From an uncultured Bacteroidales bacterium (lineage in GTDB: Bacteria > Bacteroidota > Bacteroidia > Bacteroidales > P3): a stretch of 64,000 nt of DNA. This document shows positions 44,111-52,207 of the stretch, piece by piece. Every line of letters begins with the position of its first letter. Position 1 is the stretch's first letter. A program made the translations under genes and the position numbers. The stretch covers positions 1-64,000 of the forward strand of contig ONCC01000006.1 in assembly GCA_900316235.1 (NCBI GenBank), written 5' to 3'. The notes beneath the pieces are model-generated. The model saw only the letters and a list, made by a program, of their open reading frames with translations, was not told where the DNA came from and made no database searches.

Positions 44111-44845
44111 ATGGACTTCACACTACAGAAATATCAAGAATTCCTCAAGGCCATTTCTTGCCATAAAGCACATAGAATCAGACACGATATAGACCAACGA
44201 CCTATGAATGCACTACGCGTGGCAGAACTGGAGGCCGAGATGGGAGTATCGGCGACCTATTACTTTCGTTCCATGCACTTTAACACATATGCACATGTCA
44301 TCAAGGCGATTGTCTCCCTCGGGCATACGGCGGGGTACCACTACGAAAGCCTAACAACATGTAAAGGAGACATGGAGGCTGCCTACAAAGATTTCTGTAA
44401 CAATCTGGAAAAACTCCGAACGATAGTGCCTATCAAGACCGCCTGTGCACACGGAAGTCCAAGGTCACCCTGGGATAGCCTGGATATATGGAAAGCATAT
44501 GATATTCATGTCCTTGGAATTGATTACGAACCAATGATGGACACAGATTTCGCAAACACACTTTATCTTACCGACACCGGTCGCCGTTGGGACGGGTACC
44601 GAATGAGTGTGCGAGACAAGGTACCACAATACCAGGAGCAATGGGTCAAAGAGGGCCTTTCCTTCCGCACGACAGACGATATCATACATGCTATCAGCAA
44701 CATATCACATCCGATACACAAAAAAAGATTACTTATTAACACCCACCCACAGCGATGGATGCCCTTCGGTCTCCCTTGGATGGAAGAAGCGATTCTTCAA
44801 AACACAAAAAATATCGTCAAAAAAATCATAGTATCAAATCAATAG
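44111..44845 (+). CDS. Divergent polysaccharide-deacetylase-fold protein
   Basis: A 244-residue protein. RIRHDIDQRPMNALRVAELE followed by ATYYFR resembles the first strand and metal Asp of a NodB-type fold, in the variant RHDID instead of TFDDG. GHTAGYHYES stands where the H-x3-H motif would be, and CAHGSPRS follows. One metal His may be lacking, so activity is uncertain. It lies between an acetyltransferase and the 2-epimerase gene. Confidence 0.6.
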   Translation: MDFTLQKYQEFLKAISCHKAHRIRHDIDQRPMNALRVAELEAEMGVSATYYFRSMHFNTYAHVIKAIVSLGHTAGYHYESLTTCKGDMEAAYKDFCNNLEKLRTIVPIKTACAHGSPRSPWDSLDIWKAYDIHVLGIDYEPMMDTDFANTLYLTDTGRRWDGYRMSVRDKVPQYQEQWVKEGLSFRTTDDIIHAISNISHPIHKKRLLINTHPQRWMPFGLPWMEEAILQNTKNIVKKIIVSNQ

Positions 44846-45913
44846 ATGAAGCGCATACTTACCATAGTAGGGGCTCGTCCCCAATTCATCAAGGCAGCAG
44901 CCATCTCTCACATTATCAAAGAGAAATACTTTAATTCCCTCCAAGAAGACATCCTTCACACAGGGCAGCACTACGACCAGTCTCTATCGGGACGTTTTTT
45001 CTCCGAGCTGGACCTACCTCAACCCAAATATAATCTAGGGGTCGGCTCCTGTAGTCATGGGAGACAGACAGCATTGATGCTTAGCGGAATAGAGGACATT
45101 CTATTGGATAACCCCTACGACGGAGTTGTCGTCTATGGTGACACAAACTCCACATTAGCAGGAGCCCTGGCAGCCGCAAAGCTTCACATTCCAGTATATC
45201 ATGTCGAGGCCGGACTTCGTTCATTTAATTGCGACATGCCGGAAGAAATTAACCGCATCCTGACAGATCATGCCTCGCATTTGTTATTTGCCCCAACGAA
45301 GACTGCCGTGCAAAACCTGAAAAATGAGGGATTTAATGAAGAAAAGATTATCTTTAGCGGAGATGTGATGCTAGATAATGTACGGCACTATTCTTCCGTT
45401 CATTCTTTGGGATTAAATGCTAATACAGAATTCATTCTTGCAACCATCCACCGCAACTTCAATACGGACATTCCAGAAAGGCTAACAAACATACTATCAG
45501 CACTAAATGATATTTCAGAGCTATTTCACACGGAAATACTGTTTCCCCTCCATCCAAGAACAAAGAAAGCCATTGATTCCATGAATCTTACATATAAATC
45601 CAACCATATCCGGTTTATAGAACCTCTCTCGTATTTGGAAACTCTGTCGGCGCTGCAAAAAGCCAGACTTGTCCTAACCGACAGCGGCGGTCTCCAGAAA
45701 GAGACCAATTTTAGCGGAAAAGCATGTGTGATATTGCGTCCCGAAACCGAATGGGTGGAACTTATCGAGGACGGTAGTGCCATCTTGGCTGATGCAGACA
45801 GGCAAAAAATCGTCGAATCTGCAAGAAAACTCATCGACAAAACAATCGAGCCCAACCGGCTTTTCGGTGATGGAAATGCCGCTGAAATCATCGTAAAAAA
45901 GATAATATCCTGA
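44846..45913 (+). CDS. UDP-N-acetylglucosamine 2-epimerase family, WbpI-like
   Basis: A 355-residue GT-B-fold epimerase: ILTIVGARPQFIKAAAIS, HTGQHYDQSLSG, VYGDTNSTLAGALAA, HVEAGLRSFNCDMPEEINR and LTDSGGLQKE. WecB and WbpI share these. The GLRSFNCDMPEEINRILTD wording and the presence of WbpA/B/D/E-like genes at 10-14 kb favour a role on UDP-GlcNAc3NAcA, giving the ManNAc3NAcA form. UDP-GlcNAc to UDP-ManNAc (WecB) is the alternative. It is the last gene before the second export operon. Confidence 0.8.
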   Translation: MKRILTIVGARPQFIKAAAISHIIKEKYFNSLQEDILHTGQHYDQSLSGRFFSELDLPQPKYNLGVGSCSHGRQTALMLSGIEDILLDNPYDGVVVYGDTNSTLAGALAAAKLHIPVYHVEAGLRSFNCDMPEEINRILTDHASHLLFAPTKTAVQNLKNEGFNEEKIIFSGDVMLDNVRHYSSVHSLGLNANTEFILATIHRNFNTDIPERLTNILSALNDISELFHTEILFPLHPRTKKAIDSMNLTYKSNHIRFIEPLSYLETLSALQKARLVLTDSGGLQKETNFSGKACVILRPETEWVELIEDGSAILADADRQKIVESARKLIDKTIEPNRLFGDGNAAEIIVKKIIS

Positions 45914-45920
45914 AAAATAT

Positions 45921-45951
45921 TTTGTCGAATTACAAATAAGTTGTATCTTTG
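45921..45951 (+). promoter_or_regulatory. Promoter of the wza-wzc-ompA operon
   Basis: TTTG (45921-45924), 19 nt, TATCTTTG (45944-45951): full consensus. Start near 45958, leader about 70 nt to ATG 46030. It separates the export genes from the long transcript of the locus. Confidence 0.85.
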
Positions 45952-46029
45952 CAGAATAGAAACGAATGCAGCACGTTACGTGTAACGCATTTATTTTTAA
46001 CTATGTACACTAGAATAACACTACAATTT

Positions 46030-46806
46030 ATGAATAGAAAACATATCATAAAAATCGTTTTGGCCCTCATGATAATCCCGTTTCTGGCCTCATGTGTCAC
46101 GCCCAGACGAGTCAATTACCTCCAAGACCTATCACAAGGAAGCCAAATTCAAATTGAGAATAAATTTGAGGCTGCCATTGCTCCCTACGACGAACTCAAC
46201 ATTATTGTCTCAACCTCCAGCAGCAAAAAAGAACTTGCCGCACCCTTCAACTTCAATAGCAACAATCTTACTCCGAGCAAAACCAACAACTACCTGGTGG
46301 ATGTCAATGGAGATATCCAGATGCCCATCCTCGGCAACATCCATGTCGCCGGTCTTACACGCTTAATGTTGCAGGACACTCTGACCGCCATGCTCACCAA
46401 CGGCGGATACATTGACGAGCCTTTCGTCATGGTTCGCTTCAACAACTTTAAAGTATTTTTCCTTGGCGGTGGCAAAGGCAGAGTTTTGAACATCGACAAC
46501 GAGCGCTGCACCTTCCTCGAAGCCCTTGCCATGCTGGGGGGAGATTTCGACAACCACATCCGCCGCGACCATATCGCTGTCATGCGTGAAATCAACGGCA
46601 AAATGGTTGTCCGGTATCTCGACCCCCGTTCCTCCGACGTCTTCAACGACCCCTTCTTCATGCTCCAGCAAAACGACTTCATTATTGCCGATACCTACAC
46701 TACAGGCATCGTGAAAACCGAGTTCTCCTACTGGCTAAGCGTATGCTCTTTGATTACGTCGACCGCATCCCTGATACTCTCTATTGCATTGCTCAAAAAA
46801 TCCTAA
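46030..46806 (+). CDS. Polysaccharide export lipoprotein (Wza/OPX family)
   Basis: A 258-residue lipoprotein with lipobox FLASC (Cys22). The Poly_export domain begins near residue 47 (AIAPYDELNIIVS) and includes VDVNGDIQMPILGNIHVAG. One SLBB-like unit follows, and a C-terminal hydrophobic helix (LITSTASLILSIALL) may cross the outer membrane as in Wza. Frames starting at 45949 or 46003 add residues before the signal peptide and are less likely. It lies 6 nt before the Wzc-like gene. Confidence 0.85.
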   Translation: MNRKHIIKIVLALMIIPFLASCVTPRRVNYLQDLSQGSQIQIENKFEAAIAPYDELNIIVSTSSSKKELAAPFNFNSNNLTPSKTNNYLVDVNGDIQMPILGNIHVAGLTRLMLQDTLTAMLTNGGYIDEPFVMVRFNNFKVFFLGGGKGRVLNIDNERCTFLEALAMLGGDFDNHIRRDHIAVMREINGKMVVRYLDPRSSDVFNDPFFMLQQNDFIIADTYTTGIVKTEFSYWLSVCSLITSTASLILSIALLKKS

Positions 46807-46812
46807 TCTGTG

Positions 46813-49281
46813 ATGGCAGAAGAAAAGAGAATCATAGACACCTCGTTCCTTGAGGACAAAAAGACACAGAAGATCCACATCAAGGATATCCTCTTTACCA
46901 TACTGAGGAACATCCATTGGTTGGTTCTCTGCGGTGCCTTGGGAGCCCTCATCGCCGGCTATTATGTCCGCCACCAGAACCGGGTCTACGAAAGTACTGC
47001 TCGCCTCCTCATCAAAGGTTCTTCAACCAATAGTGGTGAGAACACCGTTCGCGAAGCATCCATCAAGAACATGTTCTCCACCCGCACCCTGTACAACAGC
47101 ACCATCAACAACGAGATGATGATACTCACCTCGAAGTCAGCCATGACCGAGGTAGCCCGCAACCTGAAACTCAATGTTGTATATACCGCTAAGACCCGCT
47201 TAGTCAACCGCACCAAAGATCTTTACGGAGAATCGCCGTTCACCATCGATTTCATTGACAACGACGAAGAAGACCATGTAACCTTTATCGCCACCGTCAA
47301 TGGCAAAAACTCCATCGTCCTCTCCCTGACCGACTACGAGCCCCTCACCGTCAGGTTCGAGGACACCGTAGCCACACCTTTCGGCCGCATCGTAGCCCAC
47401 AAAACGTGGTTCTTCAATACCGGCTACAGCGCCACTCCCATCAACGTGACACACTATAGCATGAGCGCTGCCGCCGAACGCTACCGCGCCGCCCTTCAGG
47501 TGACAAGGAACGATGACATGAACACCATCGTAAACATTTCGCTCCGTGACTCCTCCCCCATTCGTGCACAAGAGGTTATCAACGAAGTTATCAGGGTTTA
47601 CAACGAGGGTGCCGTCAACGACAAGAAGCGCATCATTGCCGACACATACAACTACATCAACCAACGCCTTGCGCTGCTGCATTCCGACCTCGGCATCCAA
47701 GAAAATGCTTTGGCCAACTTCAAGCGTGAGAACCAACTTCTTGACATTTCTTCCTTTGGACAGAGCTACCTCCAGTCGAGCATCCAGTCGTCCGAAGAAA
47801 TCGAGCGACTCAAGAAGCAGCTCTCCCAGGCCCGCTATCTGACTCAGATGAACCAGTCTGGCGGTGCCGCCCATCTCATCCCCCCCACCATCGGACTTGA
47901 CGACGCCAACATCATGACTCTCATCGACAAACACAATGCCTTGGTGCTTGAACTAGAGAAATACCAGAGTCCCAACAGTCCCGTCGTGAAAGCCAAGATG
48001 GAAGAACTCCACACACTGCGTTCCAACATGAACCGACTTCTCGACGGCTATATTGGCATGCTGCAGGAGCGTATCGCCGAGACCCAGATTGTGGCCTCCA
48101 ACGCATCCTCCAAGATGAGCCAAGTACCTCAGCAGCAACTCTATCTGGAGAATCTCGAGCGCTTGCAAAAAATCAAGGAAGAACTATACTTGCACCTGCT
48201 GAGCCGTCGCGAGGAACTGATGATTAGCCAGCCTTCCATCGAGCCCAACGGGAAAGTTCTCGACCCCGCTCGCATCAATCGAACCCCCGTGTCACCCAAC
48301 GAGATACGCACCACCCTGATGGGGCTCGTCCTTGGATTGCTCATCCCCGTAGCCATCTTCTTCCTACGCCGTTTGCTCGACACCAAGGTAAGATACCACA
48401 ACGACATCATCGATGCCACCGACACCCCGTTCCTCTGCGAAATACCAGCCAAAGAGAAGGGTGACGACCGCGATATTGTAGTCATGAATTCCGGCAATGA
48501 TGCCATTCAGGAATCCTTCCGGCTGCTGCGGGCTAAAATCGACTTCCTCGGCACACGCGAAGAGAACAGCACGAGCAAAGTCCTCATGGTCACCTCGCTA
48601 CTCCCGGGCATGGGCAAAACATTTATCTCCACCAATATCGCAGCAAGCCTCGGCATTGCCAGCAAGAAAGTCATCATCCTCGACCTCGACCTGCGCAAAG
48701 GTTCGATGACACGCAAGTTCTATTCCCGCAAACATGCCGGCCTCTCCAACTACATGGCCGGACGCACCGATGATTGGCAATCCCTCATCAAATCCGACCT
48801 GGTCTTCAAGGGAGTGGACAGTATCTTCACCGGTCCCATTCCTCCCAACCCCACAGAGTTGCTCGGTAACGGACGTTTCGAAAAACTCATCGCACAACTG
48901 CGTGAACAATACGACTACATCATCCTCGACACCGCCCCCACTGGTCTCGTTGTCGACACCGAAATCATCAAACACCTGGTAGACAACACCCTGTTTGTCG
49001 TCCGCTACAACAGATTCGACAAGCGTCTCCTCGGCACCATCGACCAGATGTACAAAGATCACTCCTACCCCAACCTTTCCATCGTGCTCAACGATGTCCG
49101 TTACAAGAAACTGATGCCCTATGAGAGAAAGTACGGATATGGGTACGGATATGGATATGGATACGGATACGGGTATGGATATGGGTATGGCTACGGATAT
49201 GGATACGGATACGGGTATGGGGAAGCCGAGAGGAAGGAAGATGCAGCGGAAACCGCCGAAACAGAAAAAGAAAAAGAATAG
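46813..49281 (+). CDS. Wzc-like polysaccharide co-polymerase with tyrosine autokinase domain and (Tyr-Gly)15 tail
   Basis: An 822-residue protein with a Wzz domain, two transmembrane helices (about residues 28-48 and 500-520) and a long periplasmic coiled coil. A C-terminal BY-kinase follows: Walker A LPGMGKT (597-603), Walker A' ILDLDLRKG (Asp624, Asp626), and Walker B IILDTAP (Asp706). The autophosphorylation tail is fifteen Tyr-Gly pairs (residues 774-803) plus YERK. Phosphorylation cycles of such kinases control chain length and export with Wza. GTG 46810 is an alternative start one codon earlier. The upstream Wza and downstream OmpA genes are in the same operon. Confidence 0.88.
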   Translation: MAEEKRIIDTSFLEDKKTQKIHIKDILFTILRNIHWLVLCGALGALIAGYYVRHQNRVYESTARLLIKGSSTNSGENTVREASIKNMFSTRTLYNSTINNEMMILTSKSAMTEVARNLKLNVVYTAKTRLVNRTKDLYGESPFTIDFIDNDEEDHVTFIATVNGKNSIVLSLTDYEPLTVRFEDTVATPFGRIVAHKTWFFNTGYSATPINVTHYSMSAAAERYRAALQVTRNDDMNTIVNISLRDSSPIRAQEVINEVIRVYNEGAVNDKKRIIADTYNYINQRLALLHSDLGIQENALANFKRENQLLDISSFGQSYLQSSIQSSEEIERLKKQLSQARYLTQMNQSGGAAHLIPPTIGLDDANIMTLIDKHNALVLELEKYQSPNSPVVKAKMEELHTLRSNMNRLLDGYIGMLQERIAETQIVASNASSKMSQVPQQQLYLENLERLQKIKEELYLHLLSRREELMISQPSIEPNGKVLDPARINRTPVSPNEIRTTLMGLVLGLLIPVAIFFLRRLLDTKVRYHNDIIDATDTPFLCEIPAKEKGDDRDIVVMNSGNDAIQESFRLLRAKIDFLGTREENSTSKVLMVTSLLPGMGKTFISTNIAASLGIASKKVIILDLDLRKGSMTRKFYSRKHAGLSNYMAGRTDDWQSLIKSDLVFKGVDSIFTGPIPPNPTELLGNGRFEKLIAQLREQYDYIILDTAPTGLVVDTEIIKHLVDNTLFVVRYNRFDKRLLGTIDQMYKDHSYPNLSIVLNDVRYKKLMPYERKYGYGYGYGYGYGYGYGYGYGYGYGYGYGYGEAERKEDAAETAETEKEKE
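49132..49221 (+). repeat. 6-bp coding microsatellite encoding (Tyr-Gly)15
   Basis: Fifteen units of TAY-GGN (mostly TACGGA or TATGGA, some with GGG or GGC) without interruption. A gain or loss of units stays in frame and changes the number of tail tyrosines. Confidence 0.95.
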
Positions 49282-49295
49282 ACAAATATAGCTAA

Positions 49296-50753
49296 ATGAA
49301 AAAAATACTGACAGCTCTACTGCTACTGATAGCAGGTTCAAGCTACTCGATGGCCCAAGACGCCCGATGGAGAGGAATTGCCTTGGGTGCCGACCGCGAC
49401 ACATTGCTGTATATTATCGCATCGCCATTCGACAACTGGTATATCAATGTTGGCGGCGGTATACAAACATTCATTGGCAATGAGTTGGACGCTTCGGCAC
49501 GCCACAACAAAATCAATTACAACATCAGTGCCGAGATTGGAAAATGGATTATCCCCGACCTCGCTGTTTCGCTGAGACTCGGCTTTATGAGCGTCGACGG
49601 CCAGTCTCACTACAGCCTGCAACCGCTCATCGACTATACCGGTGTAACCGTCGGAAGCGATGGATACTACGAATACCAACCCTTCCATGCCCATGCCCTC
49701 TCCCTGATGGGATTTGTAACCCTCGACTGGACTAACCTCTTCAATGGTTACGAGCGCGGAAAAAGTAAGAGACTTCACTGGTTCTCGCCTGTCGGTCTCG
49801 GCGGTACAATGCTCTTCGGATCAGCCAAGAACCCCAACCCGAAAACCGAATACGAGATTGGCGACTTCTGCCGCAACTTCGAACTGGCCTACTCCTTCCG
49901 CTTCGGCGCCGAATACTGCATTTCGAAGAAACTCGCCCTGAACGCCACCATCGAACTCTTTGGCTCCGAATCCACATTCGATTGGTCTCCCTACGACAAC
50001 GACTACTCCATCTTCGACATCATCCCCTCCTTCAACGTTGCTGCCAAGTTCAACCTACTGAAGAGCATTACCAAATACGATCCCTACACCAAAGAATCGC
50101 GTCGAGAGCTCGTACATCACGAATTCCTCGCCTATGGTACCCGCAACACATTACAGATCCTCAACAGCAAAATCGAGCATCTCAACCGTGAGCGCGACTC
50201 CATCCAGAACCTCTCCGGCGAACGCGAACACCTTGATTCCATACGCATCGACTCCATCAACAACGAAATCATCCGTCTGAACGACGAGATGGCGAAACTG
50301 CGTGAAAGCATGGAAGAAAGACCGCCAATAAACATCTTCGACGAACTGCTGGCGGTCAACGAGATACTCAACCTGCCCTCCACCATCGTATACTTCCAAC
50401 TTGACAAATACGACCTCGACTACAACGCCAGGAAACGCCTGGAGACCTTCTCCAAGGAAGCCAGCCACCTCGACGATACCACCGAGTTCTACATTATCGG
50501 TGCCGCCGACTCGCTCACAGGCTCCATCCGTCACAACCAGAAGCTCTCCGAGCGCCGCTGCGAAGTCGCCTACGACCTCTTGGTCAATACCTACGGCATG
50601 AACAAGAACCAGCTCATCCGTATCTATGCCGGCGGTATCAACGTCTACGACCCGAAGGAGAACAACCGTATTACATTGGTTATCCAGCGCACTCCCGTCA
50701 CCGAGGAGATTGTCGACCGCTGGGTACGCCGGAGCAAAGAGAGACAGAACTAG
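49296..50753 (+). CDS. OmpA family outer-membrane protein
   Basis: A 485-residue protein: signal peptide (MKKILTALLLLIAGSSYSMA), an N-terminal beta-barrel of about 240 residues, a coiled-coil linker (about 275-345, LNSKIEHLNRERDSIQ...), and a C-terminal OmpA peptidoglycan-binding domain from about 355 (IVYFQLDKYDLDYNARKRLE ... NQKLSERRCEVAYDLL). It is co-transcribed with the Wzc-like gene and could hold the export machinery or capsule to the cell wall. A strong terminator follows. Confidence 0.85.
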   Translation: MKKILTALLLLIAGSSYSMAQDARWRGIALGADRDTLLYIIASPFDNWYINVGGGIQTFIGNELDASARHNKINYNISAEIGKWIIPDLAVSLRLGFMSVDGQSHYSLQPLIDYTGVTVGSDGYYEYQPFHAHALSLMGFVTLDWTNLFNGYERGKSKRLHWFSPVGLGGTMLFGSAKNPNPKTEYEIGDFCRNFELAYSFRFGAEYCISKKLALNATIELFGSESTFDWSPYDNDYSIFDIIPSFNVAAKFNLLKSITKYDPYTKESRRELVHHEFLAYGTRNTLQILNSKIEHLNRERDSIQNLSGEREHLDSIRIDSINNEIIRLNDEMAKLRESMEERPPINIFDELLAVNEILNLPSTIVYFQLDKYDLDYNARKRLETFSKEASHLDDTTEFYIIGAADSLTGSIRHNQKLSERRCEVAYDLLVNTYGMNKNQLIRIYAGGINVYDPKENNRITLVIQRTPVTEEIVDRWVRRSKERQN

Positions 50754-50777
50754 TCTCTCACCCTCCCTTCCTCCCAT

Positions 50778-50810
50778 AGAGCCGGACTCCACCCATCGGA
50801 GTCCGGCTCT
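50778..50810 (+). terminator. Intrinsic terminator of the polysaccharide export operon
   Basis: A perfect 13-bp stem AGAGCCGGACTCC (50778-50790) / GGAGTCCGGCTCT (50798-50810), 7-nt loop, followed by at least eight T. Confidence 0.95.
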
Positions 50811-50859
50811 TTTTTTTTATCCCTCCCCCTGCCCTCACTCCAACCTCCTTTCATTCCCC

Positions 50860-50960
50860 TACTATCCCCCTACCAACACCCTACCAACTCCTACCGTGGT
50901 AGGAGTTGGTTAGGAGTTGATAGGGAGTTAATAGGTAGTTATCAGCCAGTTAGGAGAAAG
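50860..50960. repeat. Palindromic intergenic repeat with 11-bp register, copy D
   Basis: A 12-bp stem with a 2-nt loop: CCAACTCCTACC (50884-50895) GT GGTAGGAGTTGG (50898-50909). Right units of exactly 11 bp from 50906: TTGGTTAGGAG, TTGATAGGGAG, TTAATAGGTAG, TTATCAGCCAG and TTAGGAGAAAG. The left arm has CCCCCTACCAA and CACCCTACCAA. It lies between two terminators of convergent operons. Confidence 0.88.
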
Positions 50961-50970
50961 CATAAAAAAG

Positions 50971-51005
50971 GGGCCGCGGAACAGTTTTTCGCCGTTCCGC
51001 GGCCC
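50971..51005 (-). terminator. Intrinsic terminator of the bamA/skp run
   Basis: A 12-bp perfect stem GGGCCGCGGAAC (50971-50982) / GTTCCGCGGCCC (50994-51005). On the minus strand it is followed by CTTTTTT, and the skp-like gene stops 25 nt before it. Confidence 0.92.
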
Positions 51006-51029
51006 TGGATTTTTGTTAAAATTAACTTT

Positions 51030-51542
51030 TTAGTTCAGGCCAAGTTTCTTTTTCACAAGAGGCATGATGTCGTCGCTATCCTGCGAATAGAGGACCGCAG
51101 CGGTACCCGAGTCGAGGATGTAGGTGTAGCCGTTTTCGGAAGCCACATCGGAGATGGCTTTCTTGGCACGGTCGATGATGGGTTTCAGGAGGTCCTGCTC
51201 ACGCTGCTGGAGCGTCTTTTGGGCATTCTCCTGGAACTCCTGGATGCGGGTACCCATGTCCTGAAGCTCACGCTGTTTGGTGTTGCGGATAAGCTCGGTC
51301 CAGCCCGACTGCTTCTCCATGTATTCATTGTAGCGCTTCTCCATCTCAGACTGCATCGACTTGAGTTGCTCCTCAAGACCGGTCACTTCCTGCTGAAGGA
51401 TAGCCTGGGCCGAGTCTCGACCAGGCATAATCTGCATCAGATCATTGGAGTTGACGTGGCCAAATTTGAGGTTTTTCTGAGCCATAGCATTGCCTCCACA
51501 AACAAAGAGGCAGGCAATAATTGCGATTAAAATCTTTTTCAT
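51030..51542 (-). CDS. OmpH/Skp family periplasmic chaperone
   Basis: A 170-residue protein: signal peptide (MKKILIAIIACLFVCGGNAMA), then the Skp fold with a short strand region (KFGHVNSNDLMQIMPGR) and a long coiled coil (about 48-125, rich in Gln, Glu and Lys). It closes with AISDVASENGYTYILDSGTA, typical of OmpH. It holds unfolded outer-membrane proteins for BamA. It is the second of two adjacent skp-like genes, 15 nt apart, after bamA. Confidence 0.88.
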   Translation of the reverse strand: MKKILIAIIACLFVCGGNAMAQKNLKFGHVNSNDLMQIMPGRDSAQAILQQEVTGLEEQLKSMQSEMEKRYNEYMEKQSGWTELIRNTKQRELQDMGTRIQEFQENAQKTLQQREQDLLKPIIDRAKKAISDVASENGYTYILDSGTAAVLYSQDSDDIMPLVKKKLGLN

Positions 51543-51557
51543 CTGTTGTATTTTTAA

Positions 51558-52205
51558 TTATAATTTTTTCGGTTTTAAATCCTTGGAATCCCTGTTCATT
51601 TGGCGGTCACCATCGCGTTGCCGCATCTCGCGATTAGTGGGTTTCTTTTTGGTCTCCTCGACTACAGCAGGAACCGATGCGCCGCCGGGTTTATATCCCA
51701 GAGACTCAAGAACATCGTCGCTGATATCGAACTTCTTGTTGGCAAACAGCACGGCAGGACTGCCGGCTTTGTCGAAAACAAAAGCATAGTTTTTTTCCTG
51801 GGCGATGCGCTCGATAGCAGCATAAACACGGTCCTGAACGGGTTTGAGAAGTTCGGCGCGCTTCTTGTCCAGGTCGCCGCCGACACCGAAGCGCTGTTGT
51901 TGCAAAGACCTCAACTCCTGCTCCTTCAACTTGATTTCCTCCTGACGGCGCTTCTTCAGGTTGTCCGGCAAGAGATAGCTTTCCTGCTCATACTCGGCGC
52001 GGAGTTCCTCAATCTCGGACTGCTTGTCTGTCAGTTCCTTCTGCCAGTCGGCAACATACTTGTCGATTCGTTTTTGGGCATTGGCATAGTCGGGGATACA
52101 GCGAAGGACATAATCGGTATTGACGCAGGCATATTTTTGTTGCGCCACCGCCGGCATGATGGAGAGGACAAAAATCGAAAGGAGGGTTATTATCTTGGTT
52201 TTCAT
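51558..52205 (-). CDS. OmpH/Skp family periplasmic chaperone, with extended C-terminus
   Basis: A 215-residue protein: signal peptide (MKTKIITLLSIFVLSIMPAVA), YACVNTDYVLRCIPDYANAQ, a coiled coil (about 45-125) and IERIAQEKNYAFVFDKAGS, all OmpH features. A 50-residue polar, Lys/Arg/Asp-rich tail (ETKKKPTNREMRQRDGDRQM...) is longer than in the sister protein. Starts 2 nt after the bamA stop. Confidence 0.87.
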   Translation of the reverse strand: MKTKIITLLSIFVLSIMPAVAQQKYACVNTDYVLRCIPDYANAQKRIDKYVADWQKELTDKQSEIEELRAEYEQESYLLPDNLKKRRQEEIKLKEQELRSLQQQRFGVGGDLDKKRAELLKPVQDRVYAAIERIAQEKNYAFVFDKAGSPAVLFANKKFDISDDVLESLGYKPGGASVPAVVEETKKKPTNREMRQRDGDRQMNRDSKDLKPKKL

Positions 52206-52207
52206 GC

